From: Adineta ricciae
Lineage: Eukaryota > Rotifera > Eurotatoria > Adinetida > Adinetidae
DNA length: 64,000 nucleotides
Direction: 5' to 3'
NCBI GenBank assembly: GCA_905250025.1
Contig: CAJNOJ010000163.1
Span: 124,001-188,000 of the forward strand
Shown: in pieces, positions 1-12,463 of the stretch
How the letters are laid out: each line of letters opens with the position of its first letter
Numbering within the stretch: the first letter of the stretch is position 1
Program-made: the position numbers and the translations under genes
The notes under the pieces: model-generated
What the model saw: only the letters and a program-made list of their open reading frames with translations
Told to the model about the DNA's origin: nothing
Databases searched by the model: none

Positions 1-145
1 TGTGATGTAGTGTGGTGTGAGTAAGATGTGATGGTTGTTTGCGAGTGGGGATGAGAGGCGAAGAGAAGTATAGTAGGGAATGTTCGTTAGTGATATGTTG
101 TAGTGTGGTGTGAGTGAGATGTGATGGTTGTTTGTGAGTGAAGTA
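1..145. repeat. GT-rich tandem repeat, about 1.5 copies of a 93-bp unit
   Basis: A block near position 7 (gtagtgtggtgtgag, followed by a similar agatgtgatggttgtttg stretch) recurs near position 100 with only a few changes, giving a period of about 93 bp. The array is cut by the window edge and may extend upstream. It is GT-rich on the + strand, unlike the A+T-rich sequence that follows. No function is visible. Confidence 0.6.
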
Positions 146-3100
146 GACAGGCGCTTAACCAGCTCTAATGTGTTTATGCGAGATGCATTAAATTGATATC
201 GGAAAACGTATTGCGTTTAAAGATCTTAATGCTTGTTGCATGCTTTTCGAGGGTGAGGGTGATTATTTTTTCAGCGTTGGTTGGGGTTATATTACGAAAT
301 AAAAACGTTAAATTGCATAACAGAAAGCTAGAGCACTTATATGTGGTACAGCAGTTTTATGTAGAAATTTGAATCTGCACTTTAGGAAAATATGTACGAG
401 AATCGTTGTTTTGTCTTTTCGTCTGGTGAGACATAGAAGAGGGATCAGTATGTGGTTTTGACACAAGGATGAGTGATGATGGGCTTGTTTATGTCACAAA
501 CGGTACTCTTTTTATAGGTGTCAAACACACTGCGGAGTTATGAGCGTTGGTACACAGTAAAAAAAAGCGCAGAATGATAAAGCCTCGAAAAGGGTTGATG
601 GTCGTGACATGAACCTTTTTTTTGGTTTGTGAACGTCATATATCCTCTGAGAAACCTGTGTTTCCCACAAAACTCTGAGGAGGTTTTTTTATACGTTGTA
701 TTCTCATAAACCTTTAAGGTAGATGAGCATTCATCTACCCTTAAAAGGCTTATTCATATGTTTATTGGAAGAACGGTAGAAGATAAAAGCGGTTTTATGA
801 ATTTAATATACCCTTTTAGGGTATATGAAAGTGCAACGTATAACATACCATTCAAAGCAGTTCATTATTCTGCTCTTTTTTTACAGTGTATCTGGCGATA
901 ATGTCTGTTATTTGATGACTTCTGTAAGTAGGGTCTCATGCAGATTTTGTGAAAAGATAAATCTGTCTGTATGGGTATCCGCATACACATGTTGATATAT
1001 GTGTCGAAAGTTTCTCACATGATCCTCAGTGACATTTTTCGATATGTTTTACATGAAAAGTCGCTGTAGAGTACGACGATAAGATAGAGTTAGAAATGGC
1101 AAATGACATGCTGACGGAATCCACTGCACACACAGCGCAGTATTAAAGTGCCAAGGTGCACACACCGTTCAGTCGGCCGAGATGTCAAATTAAACAAACC
1201 GTTAGGCGAAGAAAAATGTAAAATTTGATTTTCACAGTAAGTATAGTTTCTTTCGTGAAACACTTCATCTTATTCTATGAAAAAAATTCAGCTTACAAGA
1301 CCTATTTCAATCAGCATATTAATCACCCTGCGTTGACCATCGTATAGCATTTGAATGACACTTTGCTGTGTTCAGATTACTACCGACGCTCTTCGCGGGA
1401 ACCCTCAAAATCCATTCTTTTAACAACACCACAATACCAGACAGAATCCAGCGATCAGGAACAGCCTACGAAGCTGATACGATGTGATTATTGAATTATT
1501 CCCTCTACTGAAAGGAGTGTAATGCGTCGAGCTGATGTATGTTCGTTCGTTCATTCATGTTGTCTTAAAATATTACCTAACACTAGTTGAAAGTAGTAAG
1601 GGTTGACCAAAGGATATTCGAGGTTAGTTTTTTCATGAACACTTTATGGCTCGTTTTTTGAGAGAAGGGATAAATTTCTTTAGACGATAGTGTTTTAAGC
1701 GGTAATATGTAGAACAAAATATAATAGCTGACTAACGTCCGATTGCTAGATCTCCATAGTCATCAGCATATTAATGAGATCACGCACTTTTATAAACAGC
1801 TATACTATACGAATATTATCTGATGCCGGTCATTCAAAATAATGTTTCGTTTCTCAAGTGTTGTCTTCAAGAGTCACAATAGCAGAAAGATGGTCACTTT
1901 TCAAGAGGTAATAAAAGAAAATGAATGGACTATTTTCAAAAGTGGTTCTAGACTAAATGGAAGAGTGAAAACTAGCTTAAAAGTGAGATCTGATTATAAG
2001 AATGTCGCACGATGTCCATAATTTTTCGAAGGTATACATATATGATGTCTTTTCGAGCTTCAAGAAAAAACTATGTAGATCACCAACTTATTCAACTAAA
2101 AATGATAATAAAAGATATACTGTAGGTCACAAAATTGTGAAGAATTGCGGTAACTTTGCAAGAGACGGACTCAACAAGAACGAGGTACTTCTTAGTATGA
2201 AAATATCATTAAACACTTATTAGGTATCAACGGCTAGCCGTGCGTGGCCGATCGCAGAGAGGCCGACAAACGACTAGGCGTTATAATTTCAGAAGATTTC
2301 AGGAAGCGAAATTGGACTACGTAAAACATTCTGACAAATTATCAAATGATCAGACCGTTCAACTGAAATAACTTTTTTCTCTCTTTGGACGAATAGTACC
2401 GCTCTAATACTATCCTTTCAGTAGAGTATTTAGCGGTTACCAGGCCGCGTTACGTGTAGCTCAATATGCTCTGTCGTTATGACGTACTGCTCAATTTTAT
2501 TGAATAATTTTTGCGAGGGAAAGTAAACAAATACCGATACGTTATAAAAAAAAACAACAATCAAATCGACCTAGTGTGGAAGATGACTTTTAAATCCATA
2601 CAAACGCAACTTCAAAATGACTAAAACTTCGGATTCATAGGTTTTTTACATGCTCTTTCATTTACTGTACTCAAAAAGGGGGGGGGGGGAAGAGAGTGGC
2701 GTAAAAAGTTTTTGTTTGAAGATCCTATACGAACTTGCTCGATTCAGTCGTGGGCCATCTCTTAAACCTCAAGTCTAACTTCAGTTTTAGACTTTTGCTG
2801 CTGTTAAATTCTACTTCTGTAGTACATCAGTGTATGATATCTAACTGGAATACAGTTATTGTTGCTGTTTACTATAAATTGACAAATATTTATTTGTTTT
2901 AAGGGTGAATGAAAAAAACGAAAATAACTTGAAAAATATGAGTCATAGCAAGGGCGAAAACCCAGTATCAATGAGGTAAGCAGGAAACAACAGAGCAAAA
3001 TAGATCAGATTACTTGAGAAAAGGTTGATTTATCTACACTGATACGATAAAAAGAAGATCAAGAATTAAAAATTTGACTAAGCATACATTGTTAATATAT

Positions 3101-3368
3101 ATAAGAGTCAGAACAGACTCGGATAAAACATGGCCGTTTTATCATTTAATATCGTATGCAATATAATACGTACATCAAGCACAGAATGAGTTATTGTGGA
3201 TATGTGAAAGAGCGCAAGTGATGAAAGAAAAGATATTCTTCGTTACTGCAAATCCACTAAAATCATTCAATATATTTCCAATCCAGGAGATACTTTAGGA
3301 AAGCAATTAGATGTCAAAGCAAGAAAGCTCTAAGCGTTTTGGAAAGAGATCATTTTACAGTTTTTTTT
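146..3368. other. Gene-poor stretch with small hairpins and a poly-G run
   Basis: I see no ORF with credible coding character, no splice-linked exons and no family match. It contains two compact inverted repeats (711-748 and 806-826), a run of 12 G at 2678-2689, and a short word (atcagcatattaat) occurring near 1311 and 1763. The open frames here (for example 2002-2223) have amino-acid composition typical of chance ORFs. It may be degenerate repeat DNA or the outer 3' flank of the minus-strand gene that ends at 3369. Confidence 0.5.
711..748. repeat. Hairpin-forming inverted repeat
   Basis: The 16-nt left arm cctttaaggtagatga is answered after a 4-nt loop by tcatctacccttaaaagg, complementary except for two bulged bases. 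A second, shorter perfect palindrome (atataccc / gggtatat) lies at 806-826. Both are in non-coding DNA. Confidence 0.55.
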
Positions 3369-6300
3369 TCAGAAAATAGAGCATTCATGTTTATTTAACA
3401 GAACGTCAATAACCTTCGACACCATACTAATACTGACTATATCTTCATAATTATCATTATTCACATCGATAACACCAAACCAATCACGAGAACGCTGCTC
3501 ATTCGAATAAACCCTTTGTGCAGAAAATCGATTGTTTCCATATCCAAATAGTACATCGATAGCGTGGGAAGGGTATATATCAATATCAATAACAATATCA
3601 ATAACAATATCCACATGATTATCATTATTTATATCACTCACAAGAAATTTATCCATTTTTCCAAGTAATTTCACATCGATTTTTTCTTTCCGTCGGAAAC
3701 TATCATTAAAATAATTATAGACTATATATTCAAGATCTTTCCCATTGTAAAAAACAGCAATATCAGATTGATTGTCACTATCGAAGTCACCAGTTATTAC
3801 ATATTTGATCGTAGGAGTAAAACTGGTGAATAGCGATGTTGGCATTTCAAAAATTCCATCTGCGCTTCCAAGAAAGACGTGGATATGCAAAGATTCAGGA
3901 CTGTATAGGACAATATCCAGATAACCGTCATTGTTAATATCAATAATACATAATGGCATCGACATCAGCCCGTGTTTCATTAATGAAAATGCCGATGAAA
4001 AACTTCCATTATTCTGTCCAAATAGTATATGAACATTCTTAAGCAATGCATAACATACAACGATATCCAACATGTTATTCTTATTAATATCAATCAGTAT
4101 TAATTCATCTACACTGCCCACAGATGCGATAGATGATACTACAGACTGTGTCTGAAATGTGCCATTACCATAGCCGAATACAATGGCTAACATTGCCGTT
4201 TCACCAAGCCATAGTGCTAGGAGCGCATCAAATCGATTATCATTATTCAAGTCAGCAATATTGACATGAGTTATTTGACCAATATCACCAAGCGACAACA
4301 TCGTTGAATTTTGAAATGTTCCATTGCCGTTTCCTAATAATGTCATTAACTTTCCCTGAATATCATTAATTCCCATTACTAGAAGTATATCAGATCGATC
4401 ATCATTATTAAAATCAGCTATATTAATAGATTTGACCCGATGAGATCTGGGCAAGACAAAGATCATTGAATCAGAAAATGTTCCATTTCCATTACTTAGC
4501 GAGACAACCACTGTCTCATCTTCATCAAATCCGCACGAATATATCAGATCCATTCGTTTATCACCGTTGAAGTCGCCACTTGTCACAGTAAGCCGTTGCA
4601 CGGTGCGATCCAAACAAGAAATGTTGGTTGACACCAGTCGAAACTTATTTTGACATAATGAATCTAAGAGGGAAAAAATAATTATTTTTGTGATTTATTT
4701 TCCCCTTAAAACAGATCTTTCTTCTAAACGGTGTTTATTATCTGACTCAACATTCGAATATATAAAACAAGTGGAATCCTCCTTTAACAATCACATTGAC
4801 TCTTTCTGGTTGAAATCGTATTCAAATTTCGCGGCCTTGATGATCTTTCATTTAATCAACGAACCGCGGACAGCATAGACTCTACTTTATACGAGAGAGA
4901 TCTTACTTGTCGTAGTCGAAGATATCGTCACCATTGTACTTGTTATCGTTGTTGTATTCTCATTTCGACCTGTTGTTTTATTCATCACTACAACCGTTCA
5001 AGGCAATATCCCGCATCACTATCACAGAAATGAATTTTTCTACCTTTTCTCGCATAATAAACCGAAAATATCGCAATAATAGTCATTAGGAGCATCAGTG
5101 TGATAGCTACGAAAATTAATTTGGAACAATACCGAGTCCATGAAATAGTTGTTCGGCTAAATAAAACAAATTCGAACTTAAGCACAGCAAATCAGATGCT
5201 CTTAACTCACTTGGATGCTTGAAGATCAGTAGTACAGTCGAAATGATCTGATGTGGTCGAAGGTGAGTGAGCAGGATGAACTGATGTCATGTGTCTTCTA
5301 CGATAATACTCACGCATTTTGAATGCAGTTCGAATTAGTTTCGGACAAATCCATCTCAGAACTAACGTCAAACCACCCTCAAGACTGAGGAAAAGTGCAA
5401 TGATGTAAAAGATATTGAACTTTTCAGTGTAAGAATATGAACATGATAAGGGTGAACATCGATGATAGTATTGTGAATAGTTCCTTTGTGTTTTCCATTG
5501 TTCAGTAAATGCATGGCCTATCAACTCATCAACAGTTGTATTTGGTAGAAAGTGATTTGATGTAATAAAATGAGGAACAGTAATGTTTGGATAGTTTGTG
5601 TATTGATGAAGTAGATCAACACATGATTGATTCTGAAAACATTCGAGAGTTGATAAATGAAAAGATTCACTGGGTAAACATCCTATTCTGAGTCCGATAA
5701 GTCCAATTCTTTCTGAAGAATTGTTTTCAATGAAATTTGCTTGGGTTGTACAATGTGGGGATAGTCCACATGAGCAATTATCATCATAGACCATTGCCTC
5801 TGTAAATAGATAAAGTTCGGCGGCATCATGAAAGCGAGTAAAATATTGAAAATTAGTTTGATATGTTGTCATAAAAGCATTTCCATGAACCACACTTTGA
5901 AAGATGAAGAGAAAACGAGATAAGAGAATTGGAGCATTGGATTCACTTTGTTTGATTGTGATGTTGATACGATGATGAAAGTCTTGTTGAGAGAGAAGTT
6001 CAGTAGTGACCAATAGTGACGTAAGAAGTTCATTGATCGCATTGTTAACTGAATCTTGTGAGATTCGACATAATCCTTGAAGATATTGAAGATGAGCAGA
6101 AAGGAATCGACGATAATCATTGAATGAATAAGTAGAGAAGTTCAATTTAAGGCCATCTATTATTTTCATGTGCCATTCTTTTTGTACGAACTCACTTGAA
6201 CAAATCTAGAGATGAATATTCTCATAGACACAGCGATTTTTGTTCAAATCAATTCTGGATCTTTTTCTGCACTTAGTTTTCGAAGAGAAACTCATGATTC

Positions 6301-9300
6301 TGATTTTTCGACTGATCTCTTTCTTCATAATTTAAACAGATGCTACTATTTTGACTGAATGAAATCGTTCTCTTTGTGATTTTGTTAATAGACTCTAAAA
6401 ACACGTGCTTATGACCAGTCTTCATATCGAACATATCTGTATGATTTCTGTGTAAAATGAATGAATGAGCTTGATCTTACTGGATGAAATACTGGTGTTA
6501 TTCCAACAAACGCATTGTATGCTGATGCAATCTGTGAACATAAACATTTGAGTTGATTGCCATGAATTTCTTGTAATATTTCATAAGTATCAAATGAGGG
6601 TTGGATGAATGTTGTTGTCACAGTACGTGATTGAATAATTGTATACAAGGTGAGAACGATGAAACTGCTAAGAAATAAGATAACATAGAGACGAGTTGCC
6701 CATCGGCCATAGTTTTTAGTTGTGAGTCGATCAACATTGCTACCAAACTCCGATGATACAAATATGTTCAGGTCAAGTAGTTTTGTTGACAAAATTTTGA
6801 TATCATCATATATGATGATCTTCATTTGAATGAAAAAACTTTGATGGACTAAGCGATATAAGAAAGGAATGAAGAGAAACCGTTGAAAGAAAGAGTTAAT
6901 CAAAATACTTCGTTGTGGGTGTTGCTGTCTGCCTTTCCTAATCATGACCAATAATCGAATAACCATTTTGATAAGAATAGGTGTGAAAATTCTTAGTGAA
7001 ACCATCATACCACCAATCATTGATAGTAATGTTATGATCACTCCGAGAAAGTTTTTTGTATGCATTCTTTCAGAATAAGCACAATAAGTAGGTGCACATG
7101 CGTTATAGAATGACTCATAAGATATTGAAGAATACCATTGTTCAATCATCATCTCTCTGAATATAGTGGAAATATTTGCTTGCTGAGAGAATCGAGTCGT
7201 TGTTGGGTCATAAATCATTGGGACAAGATCAGGTGGATACTCATCCCTAACAGACCAGATTTTTCAATCATACTTTTACGCACACACTCGGAAGCCGCAA
7301 TTATAAGCGTTATATAGTGGCAGGCAAAATTCGCGAAACAGTTTCTGGCGTGAAATTCTCATTTTTATCCTCTTAAGTTGACAAACACTTAATATTGTTG
7401 ACTTAGTGGATGTATTCTTTTAAAGCTCTAGCCTTTCATAGAAGATAAAATTTCCATGACTGGAGGAGCATTTCCAATGTATTATCCGTCATTGTGTAAA
7501 GCTTATAACTGTGACTTCCGACTGTATGTGCAAGTGCGTCTTTTAACACCCTTGTCTGACAAGAAAAGAGACAATGCATTATTAGTAACATACCACTGAG
7601 AAAAAATAGCCAGTAAGAATGGAAAACAAGCGGAATTTTCATACAAACATTCGAGTGATGAAAGTAGAAGAGAATCAACAGCAAGACATCGTTGAATCCA
7701 GCCTGGAACGTAATTAAACGAGGCGCTATCAGAAACGGTTCCTTGTGTAAAGAAATATTCATATGCAACAGCTGGAACTTGACAATACGGATCGATAGCA
7801 CAGATGCATTTGGCCATCGTTGAATTAATTTCTTGAAGTTCATTCAATCGAAAGTAAAACTAAAAAGAGAATTGCAAAAGCGTAGATTTATCTGTTGATT
7901 GTAATTAAATGACAAGAACACTACGCGATATGAACGTAAGGATCTGCGAGAGAAAACAACTCATTTAATAGGCATATCAAGGCTTTAGCATGCAAAAGAT
8001 GTTCAGCGGGAAACTAGCTTAGTATATATTATTTTATCCGACATTAAGGAATGGCGATCATTTTTAACGGTCATAGTTACGACGCTTCTGAATGAGCTGT
8101 TTGCTTAGTGAGCACACGTGAAACTCATGTGTTAGGTGTATCATGGTTTAACTGATGATTTATTTGACTAGTGAGATTTGTCTCTGAAAGCCCATTGTGT
8201 ATATAGCTTTCGTTTGGGTTTGCTCAGGGGATGGAGAGGGAGGAATTCAAGAGAAAATGGTTCTCAATTTGAAAGCGAAAGCAATTCAAGCTCAGGGAGA
8301 AAGCAGTAGAAAATCAAAGAGAAAATATTTCAAAACTCAGAGAAAAACAGGATGTATTAAAGCAGAAAGTACCGCATTTTCTAAAAAGCCGTTTGTGTAC
8401 GATATAGTAAGCAATTCTCTCTATGCCTATACAGAGAATACTATTTTAGCATCGAGAAATACGACAAATATGTTTGTATACAACTTGGTATACCTGCTAA
8501 CAGAAAAAAGAGTAATGTTTCTAAAATTCTCTGGGAGAAAGACAAGAATACTAGCGAAGGAGAAAACCACTCGTATAAAGACTCACATTCTGTTATTTAG
8601 GCAAAACAATATCTCACCTTCATTTGTTGGTTGGCATCTATGTTCTCTGTTAAGACATCAATCATTAAGTTAACGTTAGAAGACGTTCCAATGTCTTCTC
8701 TAGCTGGTTCTATATATAGTTGATCCATCTGTAGCCGAAGCTGTAGAACATCTGTCATCACAGCAAAACTATACACTGTCGATCGATAAAACTGATTGAG
8801 ACTTATATTGATTTGTTTGTTGAGTTCAGTTTCGTTCATCGCAAACGAAACAAGAAATAGCTGAGACAGGTATCGACCTATAGCATCACTGGTCGTCTTG
8901 TTGCTCAAGTAACAAAAATCAGACAAAAACTGAAATTGTAAATGTAGACGGTATCGCCAATCATTTAAAGGAAAGTCATTGAGATAACTGTTTAACATGT
9001 TGATCCAGCTGTCATGTATGAAACCGCTAGAGCATATTTGATGGAAACGCGGCGATAATGACAAAAAACTTCCATAAGATATTGTCTTTTTCGAACATGG
9101 GCATTGAAATGAGTCGGCATAAGAATTTTGTAAAAAATAATAAACTGTGATTGACGGATCTTTTTCTATCATTATCATCACTTCAGTATTCAAAGATGTA
9201 AACAAACAAATAGTACAGATTGAACCTAGGATTAGAATCAAATCGAAACATGAGAGTATCAGAATTTTCTGCGTATATTTTGTAAAATTTATGAAACTTT

Positions 9301-11079
9301 ACCAAACAATAAAGTCAGATAAACACGTGTGGCGATCTTCTGTTGTCTAACACCTAATTCTGTTCGATCATTGATATTCTTAAACAAATTCAGTCGTCTC
9401 ATTGTTTCAACCAGTTTCCACTTCTTGACTCGTTGTTCTATAATGATAACCAGATAAATATTCATGATGTTATACTTAATGTCAATAAATCGTCACCTGT
9501 TGAATTGTCATTCCTTTTTTTTAACCAACATTTCCATTTGGTTATGGCATCAACAGAAAATGATACAATGAGACGAAGAACAATGATGAGACCGCCGTAG
9601 AGACTGATGAAAATTGTTATCGCATAGACTAATTCTGTTTGTTCTGTTTTCGAATACGAACATGAATATGGAGAACATAGTTGAAAATATTTCTTATAAT
9701 CAATCTGTCTCGACCAGTTTGTAATGAAAAGAGTATTCAAATATTGATGAATAGGTATTCTTTCATTTTGAGAAGATAAAACCGAATTATTTAGATTGAA
9801 ATTGAGCTAAAGAGAAAGAAGGTTGGATAGAGAGATGTAAAATAGATGAATACAAACTTGTGTTAATTTTGGAAAAAAATCGAGTAGTAGCTGAAGACAT
9901 TGCACTTTGTAAAGACAATCTAATGTACTATGGAGAAGCGCATAAAGAGGTGTATATCCTATGAGGAATCCATCGACAACCATTGAATCAGACATTAGAT
10001 ACAATTCATATCTCCTACGTAAATCATCCAGTTCGGATGGTAGTGAACTGAGTGTAGCATTGACCAAAAGTATTGGATCGTCATCCCATAGCACTAATTC
10101 ATCAAATAATAACAGTAATTCGTACCCTTTCAAAGAAAGATATTTATCCGCTTCATCAGTTGCCAAAATGATGAAGTTTGTATTGAGAGCCGTGATGGAA
10201 TAATGTCGGTCACTTGTGTTTTTTAGATAATCAAAGAACGTTATCATTTGAGATGTTGCACTATTCTTCAAATGTTCAATCGTTCCATAAATTTCTCTCT
10301 CAATTTGCTTTTCAGAAAGAAGATAAAGATTGACAAGTTCAGTGTTATTCACATCAATCAGAATCTGGGAAATGATTTGTTTTGAAAGAGAACAAAATCT
10401 TGACAGCAATTCAAACTAAAACAAACAGATTTGAATGGGAATGAAATTAGTGACGCTGATTACTTGTGAATATGCTGTTGTTCGAAAATCCCACACACCA
10501 TATTCACTTGCATTTTCAAAATACAACTTTGTCACCCATTCTCGACTGATGAAAACACTTGAACATATTGGATGTGTTGTGACATTATTTACAGTAACAT
10601 TTTGATATGGAATTGTGATAGTTGAACATGGGCACATGAGTGTTTGATGATGTTTATGGTAAAGTTTAATGTATGTAGAAAGTGTTATGTTCGATATGAC
10701 AATTGTTGTTGAATTCGTTTTGATTAGAGTGATGTAGAATAAAATATAAAAACAAACTGAAACAAAGAAATGCTTTTGTCATCATCGTGAGAGTACTAAG
10801 ATGCAAAATATTCCCATCCGTATCATCATTCACACACCAACACCATCATCCTCACTGGCAACGTGTAACGATTCCAAAAGGTATAACAAAAAGAATAAGG
10901 TAATAATTACCTATAAAAAGAAGAATATAAAGCCAAGTTTTATATTTTTGATATTTCACAATCAAATGTGGATCTGGAGGGTGTTCAACATCATCATTGT
11001 ATTCATCTTCTTTCAACATAAAAAGGTTATAATTGATTCCTTTGTTGTAAATCCATGTAATGAAACTTTTCAAATTCAT
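3369..11079 (-). CDS. Three-module 7-TM cysteine-rich membrane protein with C-terminal FG-GAP repeats (~1875 aa, 12 exons)
   Basis: Exons (high to low): 10911-11079, 10464-10756, 9858-10415, 9476-9806, 9303-9437, 8618-9225, 7594-7859, 6481-7246, 5211-6205, 5026-5156, 4907-4987, 3369-4663. All junctions are GT-AG and phase-consistent, and the total of 5628 nt divides by three. Seen: three tandem modules, each with a TM helix, a C-[PL]-C-S motif (about aa 98, 537, 1022), a glycosylatable ectodomain containing CSS (modules A-C at varying spacing), a C-[SA]-P-x-x-C-[SA]-Y-S motif (about 383, 838, 1293) and a second TM helix followed by a basic cytosolic linker. A seventh TM (about 1385-1405), a Thr-rich stalk and eight Ca-binding-type repeats (D-x-N-x-D-x-x-D-I) follow, as in FG-GAP/VCBS beta-propellers. 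Inferred: plasma-membrane protein with an extracellular propeller, possibly adhesion or ligand binding. Known: FG-GAP repeats occur in integrin alpha chains; I associate this cysteine-module family with bdelloids but know no function. The ATG at 11079 is the first in-frame Met; an upstream exon is possible. Confidence 0.8.
3571..3612. repeat. Short coding microrepeat in the FG-GAP domain
   Basis: A 12-bp-type slipped repeat (atatcaata, acaatatca units) inside the FG-GAP coding exon translates to alternating Ile/Asp/Val on the minus strand. It interrupts the regular D-x-N-x-D-x-x-D spacing of repeat seven. Confidence 0.5.
4988..5025 (-). other. 38-nt intron in the FG-GAP membrane-protein gene
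   Basis: The GT...AG interval between the seventh-TM exon and the Thr-rich exon is only 38 nt. Removing it bypasses an in-frame stop and restores the reading frame into the FG-GAP exon. A second 38-nt intron lies at 9438-9475 in the same gene. Confidence 0.6.
7860..8617 (-). other. Unusually long (758-nt) intron within the module-B ectodomain
   Basis: Phase-0 junctions on both sides join the exons at 8618-9225 and 7594-7859. The intron holds a 158-aa plus-strand ORF (8197-8673) rich in Lys/Arg, with repeated gagaaa-type words and no family resemblance; I treat it as non-coding. Most introns in this window are under 60 nt, so an insertion is likely. The intron at 7247-7593 (347 nt) and that at 6206-6480 are also longer than the norm. 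Confidence 0.55.
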
Positions 11080-11142
11080 TTGAATAGTTTGAGAAGTTGG
11101 TTTCGAGAGTTGACTAAAAAAACGTGTAGTATTTGTCAATGC

Positions 11143-11337
11143 GAAGCTAGCATGAAGGAGCTATCACGAACAAATGATGTGTTAGCTAAAATGGTTTTTA
11201 CTAAATAAGCCTCATCTCTGAAAATTATACGAATTGACTCAAAAGTTAAATTCTGAGTCAAATCGTATAATTTTTAGAGGCGGGACTTATTTAGTAAAAA
11301 CTTTTTAGCTAACGTGTTGTTTGTTCGTGCTAGCTTC
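11143..11337. mobile_element. 195-bp near-palindromic foldback element (MITE-like)
   Basis: The left arm (11143-11240) and right arm (11255-11337) are imperfect reverse complements over their whole length around a 14-nt loop at 11241-11254. Both ends read gaagctagc / gctagcttc. The left arm has about 14 extra nucleotides near 11152-11165, which accounts for most of the length difference. There is no room for a transposase, so it would be non-autonomous. It sits less than 100 bp upstream of the first recognised ATG of the FG-GAP membrane-protein gene. Confidence 0.7.
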
Positions 11338-12463
11338 ACACTGATGCAGTATTTTCTCTAAAAGTACGGCAATGGTGTTAAATATGCATACGACAAAGAT
11401 TATAGTTGGGAATCAAATGAAAATATAAAATGCAATTCCAATGGAAAAACATCGAGGCTTTAATAGTTTGTTTTCGGGCATTTTGACATCTTCATTAGTC
11501 TTTTTCAAATAGAACATTTCCCTTGTGTATCCAATGTTTTTATCAGGATTTACGTCATGCTCATATGAGAAACATTGGCTCTGCACTATTTGGCAACGCC
11601 TTTGCTTAGACATAGTTTAGAAAATTTTTGTTGTTGTTTTACAGTATAGAAAAACATGTTTTATAATCCAAATAAAACAAATCTGATAAGTTCATTTTCT
11701 TCTTTCTAGATAACATGTAGGTACTTAAACATATGACGTAGGATACCTTCGGGGAGGATTCGACCTTTTTTTGAGCGGATTCGTTGCAGTGTAGGTTCCA
11801 ATCAAACTAATACTGGTTCCAACGACAACTTGATAAGCTCTACCGATTCCGAAAATAAAATTTCCAAAAATGTTCTTTCTTCACCCTCAAAAACTCTCAG
11901 AAAAAAAAACAAAACTAGAGTAAAACCGGGGCGGATTCGTTTTACAACCACTAATCGCGATTTTAACACTGGCTCCATATCGAACTCGACGAGCTGTATC
12001 GGTTCCAGTCATAAAAATTTTCCACCCCACTCACACCCTTACCCTCATGTACGTGTTGGAGGGGAAGACTGATAATGTAAACTGATTTCTATACAGATCT
12101 TATGACAATCACAGAGATAAAAGATCTACGCCCTTGAGACTCGTCATAAAATAACGAGAAAGACTTCAGAAATAATGTGTTCTACTGGAACTCAAAATCA
12201 ATTAAAAGAATAATGGTTAGTTTTTAGGAATGTTTGCGTCACATATTTTTGTACAATGAATATATGCCGCTTCGTGATTGACTTGTCTCATTTGCAAAAA
12301 AGCGAAGGTTAAGAAATCAGTAAGGGGATATTCTCTTAAAGTCGTTAAAAAACAGAAATCAACAACAAATACACGAGTCAAGTTTGTACAATAGATTTAT
12401 AAAAAGAAACAATATCATTATCTCATATATAAGAAAACGTCGTGAGATTCAAAATTAGACACA
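11338..12463. other. Intergenic region with a diverged direct duplication
   Basis: No supported gene. Two diverged copies of a segment (11775-11865 and 11931-12030, offset about 156 bp) share the words gcggattcgtt, a ctggttcc/ctggctcc element and a final cgattccga/cggttccag stretch. Small ORFs at 11413-11613 (-) and 11830-12072 (+) have no family features. The interval also holds the 3' flank of the ROR-like gene. Confidence 0.4.

Noticed and set aside
2002..2223. 73-aa ORF on the + strand
   Set aside because: No domain, signal or splice context; composition fits a chance frame in A+T-rich DNA.
7436..7843. 135-aa - strand ORF overlapping the module-B exon
   Set aside because: Different frame from the exon that splices in phase on both sides; the intron model explains the region better.
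8197..8673. 158-aa + strand ORF
   Set aside because: Falls in the long intron of the membrane-protein gene and overlaps its exon antisense; Lys/Arg-rich without family features.
11830..12072. 80-aa + strand ORF
   Set aside because: Spans a diverged direct duplication; Ser/Thr/Lys-rich with no recognisable motif.
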